This document shows positions 41,048 through 50,076 of a stretch of 64,000 bases of DNA, in pieces. The notes beneath the pieces are model-generated. The model was not told where the DNA came from. It ran no database searches and saw only the letters and a list, made by a program, of their open reading frames with translations. Origin of the DNA: Mediterraneibacter catenae (GTDB lineage Bacteria > Bacillota > Clostridia > Lachnospirales > Lachnospiraceae); the NCBI RefSeq assembly GCF_008691045.1, contig NZ_VMSO01000015.1, positions 1 through 64,000 of the forward strand, given 5' to 3'. Position numbers and translations under genes: made by a program. Every line of letters begins with the position of its first letter. The stretch's first letter is position 1.

Positions 41048-43391
41048 AATCTTTCACCTCATTTCCGCCGTGATCAGATCGTAGCAGTCCTGCTTTTTGG
41101 AACTCGTCGAACAGCAGATGCGGTCTCATCGGTATCTCATTTAACGCAACGCCCGTCGCCTGCAGTATTGCATTGCGGATCGCCGGAGCAGGGGAACATG
41201 CCGGCGGCTCCCCAAGTGCTTTCGTTCCGTATGCACTGGTCGGCTCATAGTTCTCGACAAATGCCGCGTGAAGATCCGGATGGTCCATAAATGTCGAGAG
41301 TTTATAATCCAGAAGATTATTGTTCAGTGGTCTTCCGGTCTTCTCATCATAGAGCAGCTTCTCTGAGAGTGCATAACCGATCGCCATACTCATGCCGCCA
41401 TGCACCTGCGCCTCAGCAAGCGCCGGATTGATCAGGCGCCCACAGTCGTGGACGTTCAGGATATCCGTCACCTCTGCCCTGCATCCCGGAATATCTACCT
41501 CTACCTCCACAAAAGTGCACCCGAACGAATATGCATTATTCTTAATCTGATAGCTGCTCTCCGCCGTGAGATGTCCGTTATTTGTCAGGCTGTACAGTTT
41601 CTCTGTCGCCAGTTCGCCAAGAGACATAAGCACCTCTCCGTCCGTCGTTCTGACAATATATCCGTTTACAATGTCAAGATTTTCTTTCATCTGGCGTGTC
41701 AGCTCGTGTGCAGTCTCTATGATTTTCTCTTTCAAAAGCTCCCCGGTCTGACGGATAGAGAATCCCGCCATGTAAGTCTGTCTGGAGGCATACGCGCCGG
41801 TTCCGAACGGTGTCACATCCGTATCCTGAGTGGAAACGACATGCACCATCTCGAACGGAATCCCCACCGTCTCCGCAGCCATCTGCGCGAACGCCGTATC
41901 CGCGCCCTGTCCGATCTCAGTCTCTCCTACCTGCACCTGTATGCTTCCGTCCTGATTGAGCACCATACGGCACGCGGATGTCTCAAGGGAGATGGGCCAC
42001 ACACCAGTGTTATACCAGAAAACAGACATTCCGACGCCACGGCGGACATCTCCTGTCTGATGGGAATATTTTTCAAGTCGCCTGTCGTAGTCGAATTCCT
42101 TTCTTCCCTTCTCCATACATTCCCGGAATGTATCATAATAGTTTACATTTTTCGAGAAACCGTCTTTAAATCCCTTCGGCATGACATTTTTCATACGGAA
42201 CTCATACGGCGGTACTCCGATGGCACGCGCCACATCGTCCGTATGGCTCTCCATAGCAAACATGGCCTGCGGGATGCCATAGCCTCTCATGGCTCCGGAA
42301 GCAGCCTTGTTGGTAAATACTGTATATGTGTCTGCCTCAATATTCGGACACGGATAAAGCTGCGGAAAACATCCCATTCCTTTTGCTGCAATGCTGTGTC
42401 CGTGTGACGCATATCCGCCCTGATCCGAGAAACTCTCAAATTTCCGGGCCGCATATGTGCCATCTGGTCTTACATACGAGATAATATGGAAATGGATCGC
42501 ATGTCGTACTCTTGTAGATGCGAATGTCTCCTCCCTGGAAATATCCATTTTGACCGTTCTTCCGCCTACCACCGTAGTCAGATAAGCACAGAGCGGTTCG
42601 TAGAGGACGTCCTGCTTATTTCCGAATCCACCGCCAATGTACGGCTTGATGATACGGACTTTCCCCCACGGTACCCCCAGCGCCTGGCCGACAACACGCC
42701 TGCAGATATGAGGGATCTGCGTCGACGTAACAACCACGATCCGCCCCTGCTCCATATAGGCATAGCAGACGGGATTCTCTATGTGACAGTGCTGCACAGT
42801 CGGAGTCTGATACCATCCCTCTACCTTTGTAAGTCCGGGTTCCTTTATGGCGTTCTCATAATCGCCGTTCCGGATCGACGTGTGTTTCAGGACATTATTG
42901 GGATATTTCTCGTGTATCTGCGGGGCATCGTCCTCCATCGCCTTATGTACGTCAAGGACAAACGGCAGTTCCTCATACTCCACTTTCAGTGCCCGGAGCG
43001 CCTGAGAAGCCGCCACTTCATTTTCCGCTATCACGGCTGCCACATCGTCACCGTAATATCTGACATGCCGCTCTAAGAGCAGCCGGTCTGCCACATCCTG
43101 ATGTTCCTCTTCCGTTGACCACGGATGTCCGGCCGTCGGGAAATAATACTCCGGCACGTCAAAGCATGTGACAATTTTGACCACACCTGGAATCTTCTCT
43201 GCCCCGGACGTGTCGATAGACTTCACATACCCGTGAGCGATCGTGGAATGGAGCACCTTCGCCACATATGCATTTCTGTCACACAGATCTTCCGTATACT
43301 TAGCACGTCCGGTCACCTTTTCAAATGCATCCACACGTTTCACACTTTTACCGATTACATGTTCTTTCCTGACAGTATCTTTTTCTGCCAT
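41040..43391 (-). CDS. xdhA: Xanthine dehydrogenase molybdenum subunit
   Basis: A 783-residue molybdopterin-binding subunit: the a/b hammerhead domain (about residues 20-125) and Mo-cofactor domains with YIGGGFGNKQD, ASGAMRGYGIPQ (substrate-pocket arginine), GETEIGQGADTAFAQ and the catalytic glutamate in YGTKALGEPPACSP. It oxidises a purine carbon, using the FAD/2Fe-2S fusion encoded next as electron path. It lies between guaD and that fusion, so the operon reads guanine to xanthine to urate-level chemistry. This is the second Mo hydroxylase of the locus, distinct from the FAD-less enzyme at 20138. Confidence 0.93.
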   Translation of the reverse strand: MAEKDTVRKEHVIGKSVKRVDAFEKVTGRAKYTEDLCDRNAYVAKVLHSTIAHGYVKSIDTSGAEKIPGVVKIVTCFDVPEYYFPTAGHPWSTEEEHQDVADRLLLERHVRYYGDDVAAVIAENEVAASQALRALKVEYEELPFVLDVHKAMEDDAPQIHEKYPNNVLKHTSIRNGDYENAIKEPGLTKVEGWYQTPTVQHCHIENPVCYAYMEQGRIVVVTSTQIPHICRRVVGQALGVPWGKVRIIKPYIGGGFGNKQDVLYEPLCAYLTTVVGGRTVKMDISREETFASTRVRHAIHFHIISYVRPDGTYAARKFESFSDQGGYASHGHSIAAKGMGCFPQLYPCPNIEADTYTVFTNKAASGAMRGYGIPQAMFAMESHTDDVARAIGVPPYEFRMKNVMPKGFKDGFSKNVNYYDTFRECMEKGRKEFDYDRRLEKYSHQTGDVRRGVGMSVFWYNTGVWPISLETSACRMVLNQDGSIQVQVGETEIGQGADTAFAQMAAETVGIPFEMVHVVSTQDTDVTPFGTGAYASRQTYMAGFSIRQTGELLKEKIIETAHELTRQMKENLDIVNGYIVRTTDGEVLMSLGELATEKLYSLTNNGHLTAESSYQIKNNAYSFGCTFVEVEVDIPGCRAEVTDILNVHDCGRLINPALAEAQVHGGMSMAIGYALSEKLLYDEKTGRPLNNNLLDYKLSTFMDHPDLHAAFVENYEPTSAYGTKALGEPPACSPAPAIRNAILQATGVALNEIPMRPHLLFDEFQKAGLLRSDHGGNEVKDYV

Positions 43392-43466
43392 ATCATCACC
43401 TCCCGATCTCTGCTATCGGTCTGCATCACTGCTGACAGTAATTACTGGCCATTTCAGAGTTTACAC

Positions 43467-44750
43467 TCAGTTAAGATCAATCTCCTGCCCTTTGACATAT
43501 TTTGCACGTATCTCCCGGTCGTCTGCCAGATAGATCATACGCTCCAGCCTGCTCCGGATGTCCAGCGGCTGCGGATGCTTTAATCTGCTGTCATCCAGTA
43601 CGACCGCATCAAACTCGTATCCCGGTTCAAAACTTCCAACCTTACCGAAGAACTCCCCGCCTCCTTTCGTCGCCATATAGAAGACTTCCTCTGCCGTAAG
43701 CCCCTCCAGACTGTCATCCTGCAGTCTCCATCTCAGTTTTGACGACTGCACGGCATGCGCCATAGCCCGGAAGAGATTCTCTGTGGAGCCGCCCGCCACA
43801 TCACTGCCGATACCGACATGCAGCCCTTCTTCCAGGAACTTTCTCACCGGCGCGATTCCCGAGGATACATTCATATTTGACTCCGGACAGTGAGCGATGA
43901 ACACGCCGTTCTCTTTCATCCGGGCAATCTCGCTGTCATCACTGTATACACAGTGTGCCATAACAGTCCGGCAGTCTGCGCCAAATAATCCAAATCTGTC
44001 ATATACGTCCCCGTAGAATTCTGACCAGGGACAGAGTTCTTTCACCCACGCGATCTCTCCCGGATTTTCCGACAGATGAGACTGTACCGGAAGATCATAA
44101 CGCATCTGGAGTTTTTTCAGCTCTTCCATCAGTTCATCCGTACAGCTCGGCGTAAACCGCGGTGTCAGGATCGGATGTGTGTTCTGATATTTCCGATGGT
44201 TTACATCCTTGATCCACTCCAATGTCTCATCTGCCGACTCCTGTGTCTCTTCACAAATATATTCCGGACAGTTCCTGTCCATATTTACTTTGCCGACATA
44301 GGTATCCAGTCCGGTCTTTTCAAGCATATCCATAAGAAGCAGTGTAGCAGGGCGGTGGACCGTACCGAAAATACATGCTCGTGTCGTGGCGCTTCTTCTT
44401 AAGTTCTCCACAAAAATGCCGTATGCCTTTTTCGCGTAATCCACGGACTCGAACTTCGCCTCCTCCGGAAATGTATTCACCTCCAGCCACTCTAAAAGTT
44501 CCATATCCATCCCCAATCCCCTGTAGGAATACTGCGGTGCATGGATATGCAGATCCACAAGTCCCGGTATGATCAGACAGTCACCGTAATCCCGGATCGG
44601 ATTGCCTCCCAGCCTGAATGGAAGTGTCTGATATATTCCGTCAACTTTACCGTTTCTACAGACAAGATATCCATGTTCATATATAGCTAATTCTTTCTCA
44701 TTTCTGCTGTATACGATATTTCCTTTTAATATAAAAATAGGTTCACTCAT
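43467..44750 (-). CDS. guaD: Guanine deaminase
   Basis: A 427-residue amidohydrolase: DLHIHAPQYSYRGLGMD near residue 67 with metal histidines, LLEWLEVNTFPEEAKF (guanine-deaminase signature), VQSHLSENPGEI, MAHCVYS and the aspartate in GIGSDVAGG. It converts guanine to xanthine and ammonia. AGGAGAGGAG lies before the ATG at 44750. It is the first gene of the riboswitch-controlled operon and feeds xdhA downstream. Confidence 0.93.
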   Translation of the reverse strand: MSEPIFILKGNIVYSRNEKELAIYEHGYLVCRNGKVDGIYQTLPFRLGGNPIRDYGDCLIIPGLVDLHIHAPQYSYRGLGMDMELLEWLEVNTFPEEAKFESVDYAKKAYGIFVENLRRSATTRACIFGTVHRPATLLLMDMLEKTGLDTYVGKVNMDRNCPEYICEETQESADETLEWIKDVNHRKYQNTHPILTPRFTPSCTDELMEELKKLQMRYDLPVQSHLSENPGEIAWVKELCPWSEFYGDVYDRFGLFGADCRTVMAHCVYSDDSEIARMKENGVFIAHCPESNMNVSSGIAPVRKFLEEGLHVGIGSDVAGGSTENLFRAMAHAVQSSKLRWRLQDDSLEGLTAEEVFYMATKGGGEFFGKVGSFEPGYEFDAVVLDDSRLKHPQPLDIRSRLERMIYLADDREIRAKYVKGQEIDLN

Positions 44751-44777
44751 CAGTCTAATCTCCTCTCCTGTTCAAAT

Positions 44778-44880
44778 AAATATACCGGTTAACGCACTCT
44801 TACGCCCGGCATACTTATAGTCAGCCGTTTCCGGCGGCTGGTAGAGACGTTCAACCGATTATGAACCTATATAAGTATGC
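44778..44880 (-). promoter_or_regulatory. Guanine-class purine riboswitch ahead of guaD
   Basis: On the minus strand an 11-bp P1 (GCATACTTATA / TATAAGTATGC, 44880-44870 with 44819-44809) closes a three-way junction: P2 with loop TAATCGG, J2/3 GTCTCTACC, P3 AGCCG/CGGCT with loop CCGGAAA, and J3/1 GACTA. These match the purine riboswitch fold. The C in GACTA is the discriminator of guanine-type (versus adenine-type) aptamers. Departures: J2/3 has C where U is usual, and J1/2 is TAG-like. Downstream, AAGTATGCCGG (44816-44806) can pair with CCGGTATATTT (44788-44778); this stem shares P1's 3' strand and is followed by ATTTATTTG. Confidence 0.85.
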
Positions 44881-44900
44881 GATATTTTCTCTCTGTAAAT

Positions 44901-44929
44901 ATGGTAACACTGAAGAAAAAAAGTGTCAA
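44901..44929 (-). promoter_or_regulatory. Promoter of the guaD-xdhA-xdhBC operon
   Basis: On the minus strand TTGACA (44929-44924), 17 bases, TACCAT (44906-44901), about 20 bases before the riboswitch P1. Confidence 0.75.
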
Positions 44930-44969
44930 TCGCCTCTTTTCCCTCTATTTAAACTATCGTTCCACAGCC

Positions 44970-45968
44970 TTATACTTTCTCCAACATCACTTCCACAACT
45001 CCACCGCAGACCATTCCCTCATCTTCAGCCTCTCCGGCTGTCATGTCTACTCTGCAGATCTGGAAATCCGGCGCTTTCGTGCGCATCATGAGAAGTGCTT
45101 TCTGTATGATCTCACTCTCTATGCAGCCTCCGCCAATCGTATCGATCGTTCTGCCGTCCTCGATGATGAGCATTTTTGTCCCCACTCCCCGGGGTGCAGA
45201 TCCCTTACGGGAAATGATCGTCGCAAGCACTTTCTGCAGTTCCGCAGGATCTTCTCCACTGTTTCCTGCATTCAGGATACAGGAGATGATTTCCTCAGAA
45301 TAGCCGCCCGTCTTGCCTCCGTCGCTCTTGTTCTGTGTACTCTTCACCTGTATGATCTCAGCCATAACGGACACTGCGATCTCTTCGGGCGTCTCGGCGC
45401 CGATCTTAAGGCCGATCGGAGTGTGTACCGCATCCAGCAGATCCCGGCTGATACCTTTTTCTTCAAGCTGATCTTTCACTATGGCAACTCTGCGCCTGCT
45501 ACCCATCATCCCCACATAGGCAGAGCGCTTCTGCAGAATAGCTTCGAGACACTCCGAGTCATAGCGGTGCCCCCTCGTCACGATAATGAACCAGGAGTCC
45601 GAGTCACCTCTGATCTGAGCAAGGCCTGATGCAAATGGCTCACATATCACCCGGTCTGCCCCTGCTGCCCTTGCATTGTCCGCAAATTTCGGGCGGTCTT
45701 CTATGACCGTCACAACGAATCCAAGCATTTTCCCCATCCGGATGATCGGCATTGACACATGCCCGGCTCCGCATACGATCAGTTTCGGTGTACGGCCGAT
45801 ACGCTCACAAAATACATCTGGAAATCCGGCAGTTCTATCTGCTTCTGCCGGTCTGGCATGGAGTAAATATTTCTCTCCGGCATGTTCTCCCGACAGGACC
45901 GTCTCAGCCCATATATCGCCCTCTGACGTTTCCAAAGCTTCTTTTAGTTCTGTGTAAAATCTGTTCAT
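44970..45968 (-). CDS. XdhC/CoxI-family molybdenum hydroxylase maturation factor
   Basis: A 332-residue protein of the XdhC/CoxI family, which binds Mo cofactor and assists sulfuration and insertion into xanthine-dehydrogenase-like enzymes. Here the Rossmann part comes first (LIVCGAGHVSMPIIRMGKML, YVGMMGSRRRV, about residues 60-210) and the XdhC/CoxI part second (about 225-332; ATIISRKGSAPRGVGTKMLI, GGGCIESEI, MVCGGVVEVMLE), the reverse of the E. coli order. It precedes the riboswitch operon in the same direction, with a gap of 220 bases to guaD. Confidence 0.9.
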   Translation of the reverse strand: MNRFYTELKEALETSEGDIWAETVLSGEHAGEKYLLHARPAEADRTAGFPDVFCERIGRTPKLIVCGAGHVSMPIIRMGKMLGFVVTVIEDRPKFADNARAAGADRVICEPFASGLAQIRGDSDSWFIIVTRGHRYDSECLEAILQKRSAYVGMMGSRRRVAIVKDQLEEKGISRDLLDAVHTPIGLKIGAETPEEIAVSVMAEIIQVKSTQNKSDGGKTGGYSEEIISCILNAGNSGEDPAELQKVLATIISRKGSAPRGVGTKMLIIEDGRTIDTIGGGCIESEIIQKALLMMRTKAPDFQICRVDMTAGEAEDEGMVCGGVVEVMLEKV

Positions 45969-45988
45969 TTGATAATTATTCCTGGTGC

Positions 45989-47449
45989 TTACGCTGCCGC
46001 CAGTCTTGCCAGCACATCTTTGAGCAGTTCGTAGAACCGTTCAAATGAATCAAGCGGCACATTTTCATCCGGTGTATGAACGTTGTAGAGTGTCGGCCCT
46101 ACTGCGATGGCGTCCAGCCCCGGAAGCGCCTCAGAGAAGAGGCCGCACTCCAGACCTGCGTGGAGAGCTTCCAGTTTTAGTTCCTCTCCAAACAGCTCTC
46201 TGTAACTTTCCTTAAAGACTTCACGTATCTTAGAGTCTTCTTTGAAATCCCATCCCGGATATTCTCCGCTGTATTCAATATCAAATCCGAATGTCTCCGC
46301 AAGAAGAGCGAGTCTCTCTTTAGTGTCTTCCTGAAGCGATGCAACAGAAGAACGAGGTGATATAACGATCACAAGTTCGTTTTCATTTGCTCTTACCACG
46401 CCCATATTTGACGATACAACTACAAATCCGTCCATCTTGATATTGCGTCTGTATACTCCGTTCGGTACAAGGCGGATCGCGCTGATAAACGCTTTCGCGT
46501 CTTCGTCTTTCAGGACTGCCGCCGACTGTCCTTCCTCGATCGATACTTCGCATGCGAAATCCGGCTCAAAGGATGAAATTTCTTCTGAAAATGTTTCTGC
46601 CAGTGCACAGGCGAATTTTTCTGCCTTCTCTGCCTCTGCTTTATCTGCGTATAGCAGAGACGCCTCGCACTCTCTTGTGATTGCATTATCTTTTGTTCCG
46701 CCCGCAAATGCAACGAGTTTTCCGTCTGTATTTTTCATCAGATTTTCAATCATGCGTGCCATCAGGATGTTGGCGTTCTGACGCTCTTTGTCAATATCTG
46801 TTCCGGAGTGTCCGCCCAACAGACCTTCAATCTTGATCTGTACAAGAGTTCCCTCTGTGGTTGTCCTCTCTACCGGTCTTGTAAGCTGGACTCTTAAGCC
46901 CCCGGCGCAGCTTATTGTTGCAACGCCCTCTTCCTCTGAATCCATGTTGATCATCGTCCTTGCCGTGATCTGGGATTTATCCAGGGCCTGAGCTCCGTTT
47001 AATCCCACTTCTTCTTCTGTAGTAAACACACACTCTACCGGAGGATGCTTAATGTCCTCATCATCCAGCACCATCATCATAAGCGCAATTGCAACACCGT
47101 TATCTGCTCCGAGCGTTGTGCCGTTTGCAAAAAGCACGCCGTCTTTGAGCACAAGGTCAATCCCCTCTGTCCCAAAATCATGCTCTACCCCTGCGCGTTT
47201 ATCGCACACCATATCGATATGTCCCTGCAGCATGACAGGCTCTTTGTCCTCTGCGCCTTCGCTGCCGTTTTTCTTGATAATAACGTTATAACTGTCGTCC
47301 TGGTATACCCAGAGACCTCTGTCTTTTGCAAACTTTACAAGGAAGTCGCTGATTCCCTTCTCATTTCCTGATCCTCTCGGAACAGCACATACCTCTTCAA
47401 AAAAATGAAATAACTTTTCCGGTTTATATCCGGTAATCTTGTACTCCAT
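45989..47449 (-). CDS. pepD: Aminoacyl-histidine dipeptidase (beta-Ala-His dipeptidase type)
   Basis: A 486-residue M20 metallopeptidase like PepD: LQGHIDMVCDKRAG with the first metal ligands, TTLGADNGVAIALMMMVLDD, TTEEEVGLNGAQ with the catalytic glutamates, and HAGLECGLFSEALPGLDAIA near the C-terminus. It cleaves dipeptides such as Xaa-His in the cytoplasm. It starts about 20 bases upstream of the XdhC-like gene in the same direction, so it may be co-transcribed with it; a direct pathway link is not evident. Confidence 0.9.
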   Translation of the reverse strand: MEYKITGYKPEKLFHFFEEVCAVPRGSGNEKGISDFLVKFAKDRGLWVYQDDSYNVIIKKNGSEGAEDKEPVMLQGHIDMVCDKRAGVEHDFGTEGIDLVLKDGVLFANGTTLGADNGVAIALMMMVLDDEDIKHPPVECVFTTEEEVGLNGAQALDKSQITARTMINMDSEEEGVATISCAGGLRVQLTRPVERTTTEGTLVQIKIEGLLGGHSGTDIDKERQNANILMARMIENLMKNTDGKLVAFAGGTKDNAITRECEASLLYADKAEAEKAEKFACALAETFSEEISSFEPDFACEVSIEEGQSAAVLKDEDAKAFISAIRLVPNGVYRRNIKMDGFVVVSSNMGVVRANENELVIVISPRSSVASLQEDTKERLALLAETFGFDIEYSGEYPGWDFKEDSKIREVFKESYRELFGEELKLEALHAGLECGLFSEALPGLDAIAVGPTLYNVHTPDENVPLDSFERFYELLKDVLARLAAA

Positions 47450-47537
47450 GATAGAATCCTCTTTTCTTTGATCTTTTTTCAGCAGTATGAGACCTGCCTT
47501 TTTATTATACCAGATTCTGCTCTGTTTTTCACTCTTT

Positions 47538-48041
47538 TCAGAGACAATATCCGTCTTTTTTTAATTTCCGGCCAGTCTCCACATACGACCAGCTGCTGTC
47601 ATACAGTTTCCGGCGCTCTTCTTCAGTAAGACTCCTCTTTACTTTTGCCGGGCATCCCACCGCAAGACACCCGTCCGGTATCACGGTGCCCTCGAGCACA
47701 ACGCTTCCTGCCCCTATCAGGCATTCCTTCCCGATCTGTGCACCGTTAAGGACGATGGCGCCCATACCGATCAGACTTCCATCGCCGACAGTGCATCCAT
47801 GCACAACAGCATTGTGCCCCACAGTTACACAGTCTCCGATCACCGCAGGATATCCTCTGTCCGCATGTACGGTGCAGTTATCCTGAATATTGCTGCATTT
47901 TCCCACACTGATGCTGTCGTCATCTCCTCTTAATACCGCGTGGAAGAGCACTGTAGAATCCTCACCTATCGATACATCTCCGAGAATCACTGACTCTTTT
48001 ACAATGTTTGCCGAAGGGGCGATGTTATTAGTCTTTGTCAT
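47538..48041 (-). CDS. Gamma-class carbonic anhydrase family protein
   Basis: A 167-residue left-handed beta-helix (hexapeptide-repeat) protein of the gamma-CA/YrdA family: VILGDVSIGEDSTVLFHAVL, the metal-site region NIQDNCTVHADRGYPAVIGD and VTVGHNAVVHGCTVGDGSLIG with its histidines. Members may hydrate carbon dioxide or act on carnitine-type substrates; many are inactive as anhydrases. The start at 48041 is chosen over one at 48071 because the latter has no ribosome site; neither is strong. Confidence 0.85.
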   Translation of the reverse strand: MTKTNNIAPSANIVKESVILGDVSIGEDSTVLFHAVLRGDDDSISVGKCSNIQDNCTVHADRGYPAVIGDCVTVGHNAVVHGCTVGDGSLIGMGAIVLNGAQIGKECLIGAGSVVLEGTVIPDGCLAVGCPAKVKRSLTEEERRKLYDSSWSYVETGRKLKKDGYCL

Positions 48042-48124
48042 AATATCTGCCCTGCCGCCTTTCTTCACCATTTCTTATATCTGTTTCTTTTATATATTTA
48101 CCGTTTTCCCTATGCAGCACCGGA

Positions 48125-48274
48125 TCAGAGACCCAGAAATGCACAGATTAGCGCTATGACAATAGCCGGGAGCATATTCGCAACTTTCAATTTCTTTTCC
48201 CATAACAGATTGACACCCACACAGAAAATCAGCATGGAACCGGTCAGGGAAAGGTTGGAGAGTGCGCAGTCCTG
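48125..48274 (-). pseudogene. DUF554 membrane protein, C-terminal fragment
   Basis: One minus-strand frame reads ALSNLSLTGSMLIFCVGVN, then KKLKVANMLPAIVIAL to a stop at 48125, the last two helices of a DUF554 protein. It is preceded at once by a stop codon and has no start, so the rest (about 180 residues) has been deleted. The remaining 48275-48500 shows no gene. Confidence 0.55.
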
Positions 48275-48500
48275 TCATGATATATACCTCTTGCTGTAAT
48301 ATTTAATAAAGTATACTCTTTTCCAGCATAAATAACAAGAATAACAAGCGGCTGCGCAGATGTATCCCCCAGGGCTAAAGCATTTCCGTCCGCTTGACTT
48401 TAGGCTGTACCCTGACTATAATTCTGGATAATCACTGCTGTGATTTACTCAAAATACACTCTGGAAATAACATCTATAGCAAAAAGAAAAGAGGATGAAT

Positions 48501-49739
48501 ATGCAGTACGATTTTACCAGTATTCTGGACAGAAAAGGGAAAGATGCGATCGCCGTAGACGCCCCTGATATGAAGAGTGGTTTCGGTGCAGACTATTTTG
48601 CAAAAGCAAAGCTGAAGCCGGGATTTGACCGCATTCCCATGTGGGTGGCAGATATGAACTTTCCCACGGTCCCCACAATCCCGGAAGCGATCATTGAGAG
48701 GGTAAAACATCCTGCCTACGGCTATTTTGTACCTAGGGATGAGTATTATGAAGAAATTATGCAGTGGCATGAGAAACGAAATAGAGTCACCGGACTGAAG
48801 AAGGAGCACATCGGCTATGAAAACGGAGTGCTGGGCGGTGCAGTAAGCGCGCTCAACGTACTCTGCTCCAAAGGGGACTCCGTACTCCTCCACTCGCCCA
48901 CATATATCGGATTTACCGGAGCCCTTACTAACAATGGTTACAACATAGTTCTCAGCCCGCTTGTACAGGATGACAAAGGCATGTGGCGCATGGACCTCGA
49001 AGATATGGAAAGAAAGATCATCGAGAACAAGATCCATGCAGCTATCCTCTGTTCCCCTCATAATCCGACCGGAAGAGTATGGGAAAGGGAAGAACTTGAA
49101 AAGATGATGGAGCTCTATCGGAAGCACGATGTCTATGTCGTCTCCGATGAGATCTGGTCTGATCTGATCCTTACAGGTCATAAACATATACCGGCCCAGA
49201 GTGTTTCCGAAGATGCGAAACAGCGGACGATCGCGCTCTATGCGCCGTCCAAGACTTTCAATCTTGCCGGGCTGATCGGGAGCTATCATATCATATATAA
49301 TAAATGGCTCAGAGACCGAATGGACAAGGAAACTTCCCTGCCGCATTATAACGATATGAATGTATTGTCCATGTATGCCCTGATCGGCGCATATAAGCCG
49401 GAGGGATATGAATGGGTTGACCAGCTCTGCGAAGTACTCACAGGAAATATAGATTATGCCTACCAATTCATCCAGGATCATTTTGAAGGAGTGAAAGTCA
49501 TAAAGCCGCAGGGCACTTATATGCTCCTTCTGGACTGTGAAGAATGGTGCAGGGAACACGACCGGACAATCGACGAACTTCAGACTGCAGGGCTGGAAGT
49601 CGGCGTACTCTGGCAGGACGGCCGCCCGTTCCACTGCCCGTTCGGCATCCGCATGAATCTGGCACTTCCGCTCTCAAGGGTGAAGGAAGCGTTTGACCGG
49701 CTTGATAAATACGTATTTAATGCGAATGTCGTGAACTGA
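48501..49739 (+). CDS. MalY/PatB-family aminotransferase (cystathionine beta-lyase type)
   Basis: A 412-residue fold-type I PLP enzyme: PMWVADMNFPTVPTIPEAI is the PatB/MalY start, SPHNPTGRVWEREEL the aspartate/asparagine region, VVSDEIWSDL the PLP-ring aspartate and APSKTFNLAGL the PLP lysine. Such enzymes split cystathionine or other cysteine S-conjugates to pyruvate, ammonia and a thiol, or act as aminotransferases. The ATG at 48501 is preferred over 48495 because GAGG would abut the latter. Confidence 0.9.
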   Translation: MQYDFTSILDRKGKDAIAVDAPDMKSGFGADYFAKAKLKPGFDRIPMWVADMNFPTVPTIPEAIIERVKHPAYGYFVPRDEYYEEIMQWHEKRNRVTGLKKEHIGYENGVLGGAVSALNVLCSKGDSVLLHSPTYIGFTGALTNNGYNIVLSPLVQDDKGMWRMDLEDMERKIIENKIHAAILCSPHNPTGRVWEREELEKMMELYRKHDVYVVSDEIWSDLILTGHKHIPAQSVSEDAKQRTIALYAPSKTFNLAGLIGSYHIIYNKWLRDRMDKETSLPHYNDMNVLSMYALIGAYKPEGYEWVDQLCEVLTGNIDYAYQFIQDHFEGVKVIKPQGTYMLLLDCEEWCREHDRTIDELQTAGLEVGVLWQDGRPFHCPFGIRMNLALPLSRVKEAFDRLDKYVFNANVVN

Positions 49740-49781
49740 ACTGTTACATGTCCAAGCCACGGAATACTGCAGAATTTTTTC

Positions 49782-49810
49782 TTGACATCGGCATTTCATT
49801 GAACTACAAT
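49782..49810 (+). promoter_or_regulatory. mgtE promoter
   Basis: TTGACA (49782-49787), 17 bases, TACAAT (49805-49810), 23 bases before the M-box. Confidence 0.85.
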
Positions 49811-49832
49811 GTACACGTACAAAAACAGAATA

Positions 49833-49990
49833 CATCATTCGGTAGGTGAGGTTACCACAGGGATTGGGATATACCCGAAGATTGCTGCCGCGAGATCGTG
49901 GAGACACGATAAGATGGTCAGCAGGCTGTGTCGTGAAGGTGCAGCCTAATGCAATTGATATGCCCTGTGATACTAAAGCTTGAACGATGC
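49833..49990 (+). promoter_or_regulatory. M-box (ykoK) magnesium riboswitch
   Basis: The leader has the M-box hallmarks in order: GGTAGGTGAGG, GATATACCCGAAGATTGCTGCC, a variable hairpin, GGTCAGCAGGC, GGTGCAGCCTAATGCA, GATATGCCCTGTGATACTAAAGC, closed by CATCATTC / GAACGATG (49833-49840 with 49982-49989). It senses magnesium and lies ahead of mgtE. High magnesium should favour the terminator at 50026. Confidence 0.93.
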
Positions 49991-50025
49991 ATCCCGGTCA
50001 TGTTTATTTTCATGGGTTTATTATG

Positions 50026-50064
50026 ACTCCGTCATTGTTCAGGCAGTGACGGAGTTTTCTGTTT
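50026..50064 (+). terminator. Terminator of the M-box leader
   Basis: A 9-bp stem ACTCCGTCA / TGACGGAGT (50026-50034, 50047-50055) is followed by TTTCTGTTT. It serves as the expression platform of the riboswitch. Confidence 0.85.
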
Positions 50065-50076
50065 GTAATTTTGCTC

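Noticed and set aside
48474-49634. 386-residue antisense frame opposite the PatB gene
   Set aside because: The plus-strand frame has complete PLP-enzyme motifs; the antisense frame has none.
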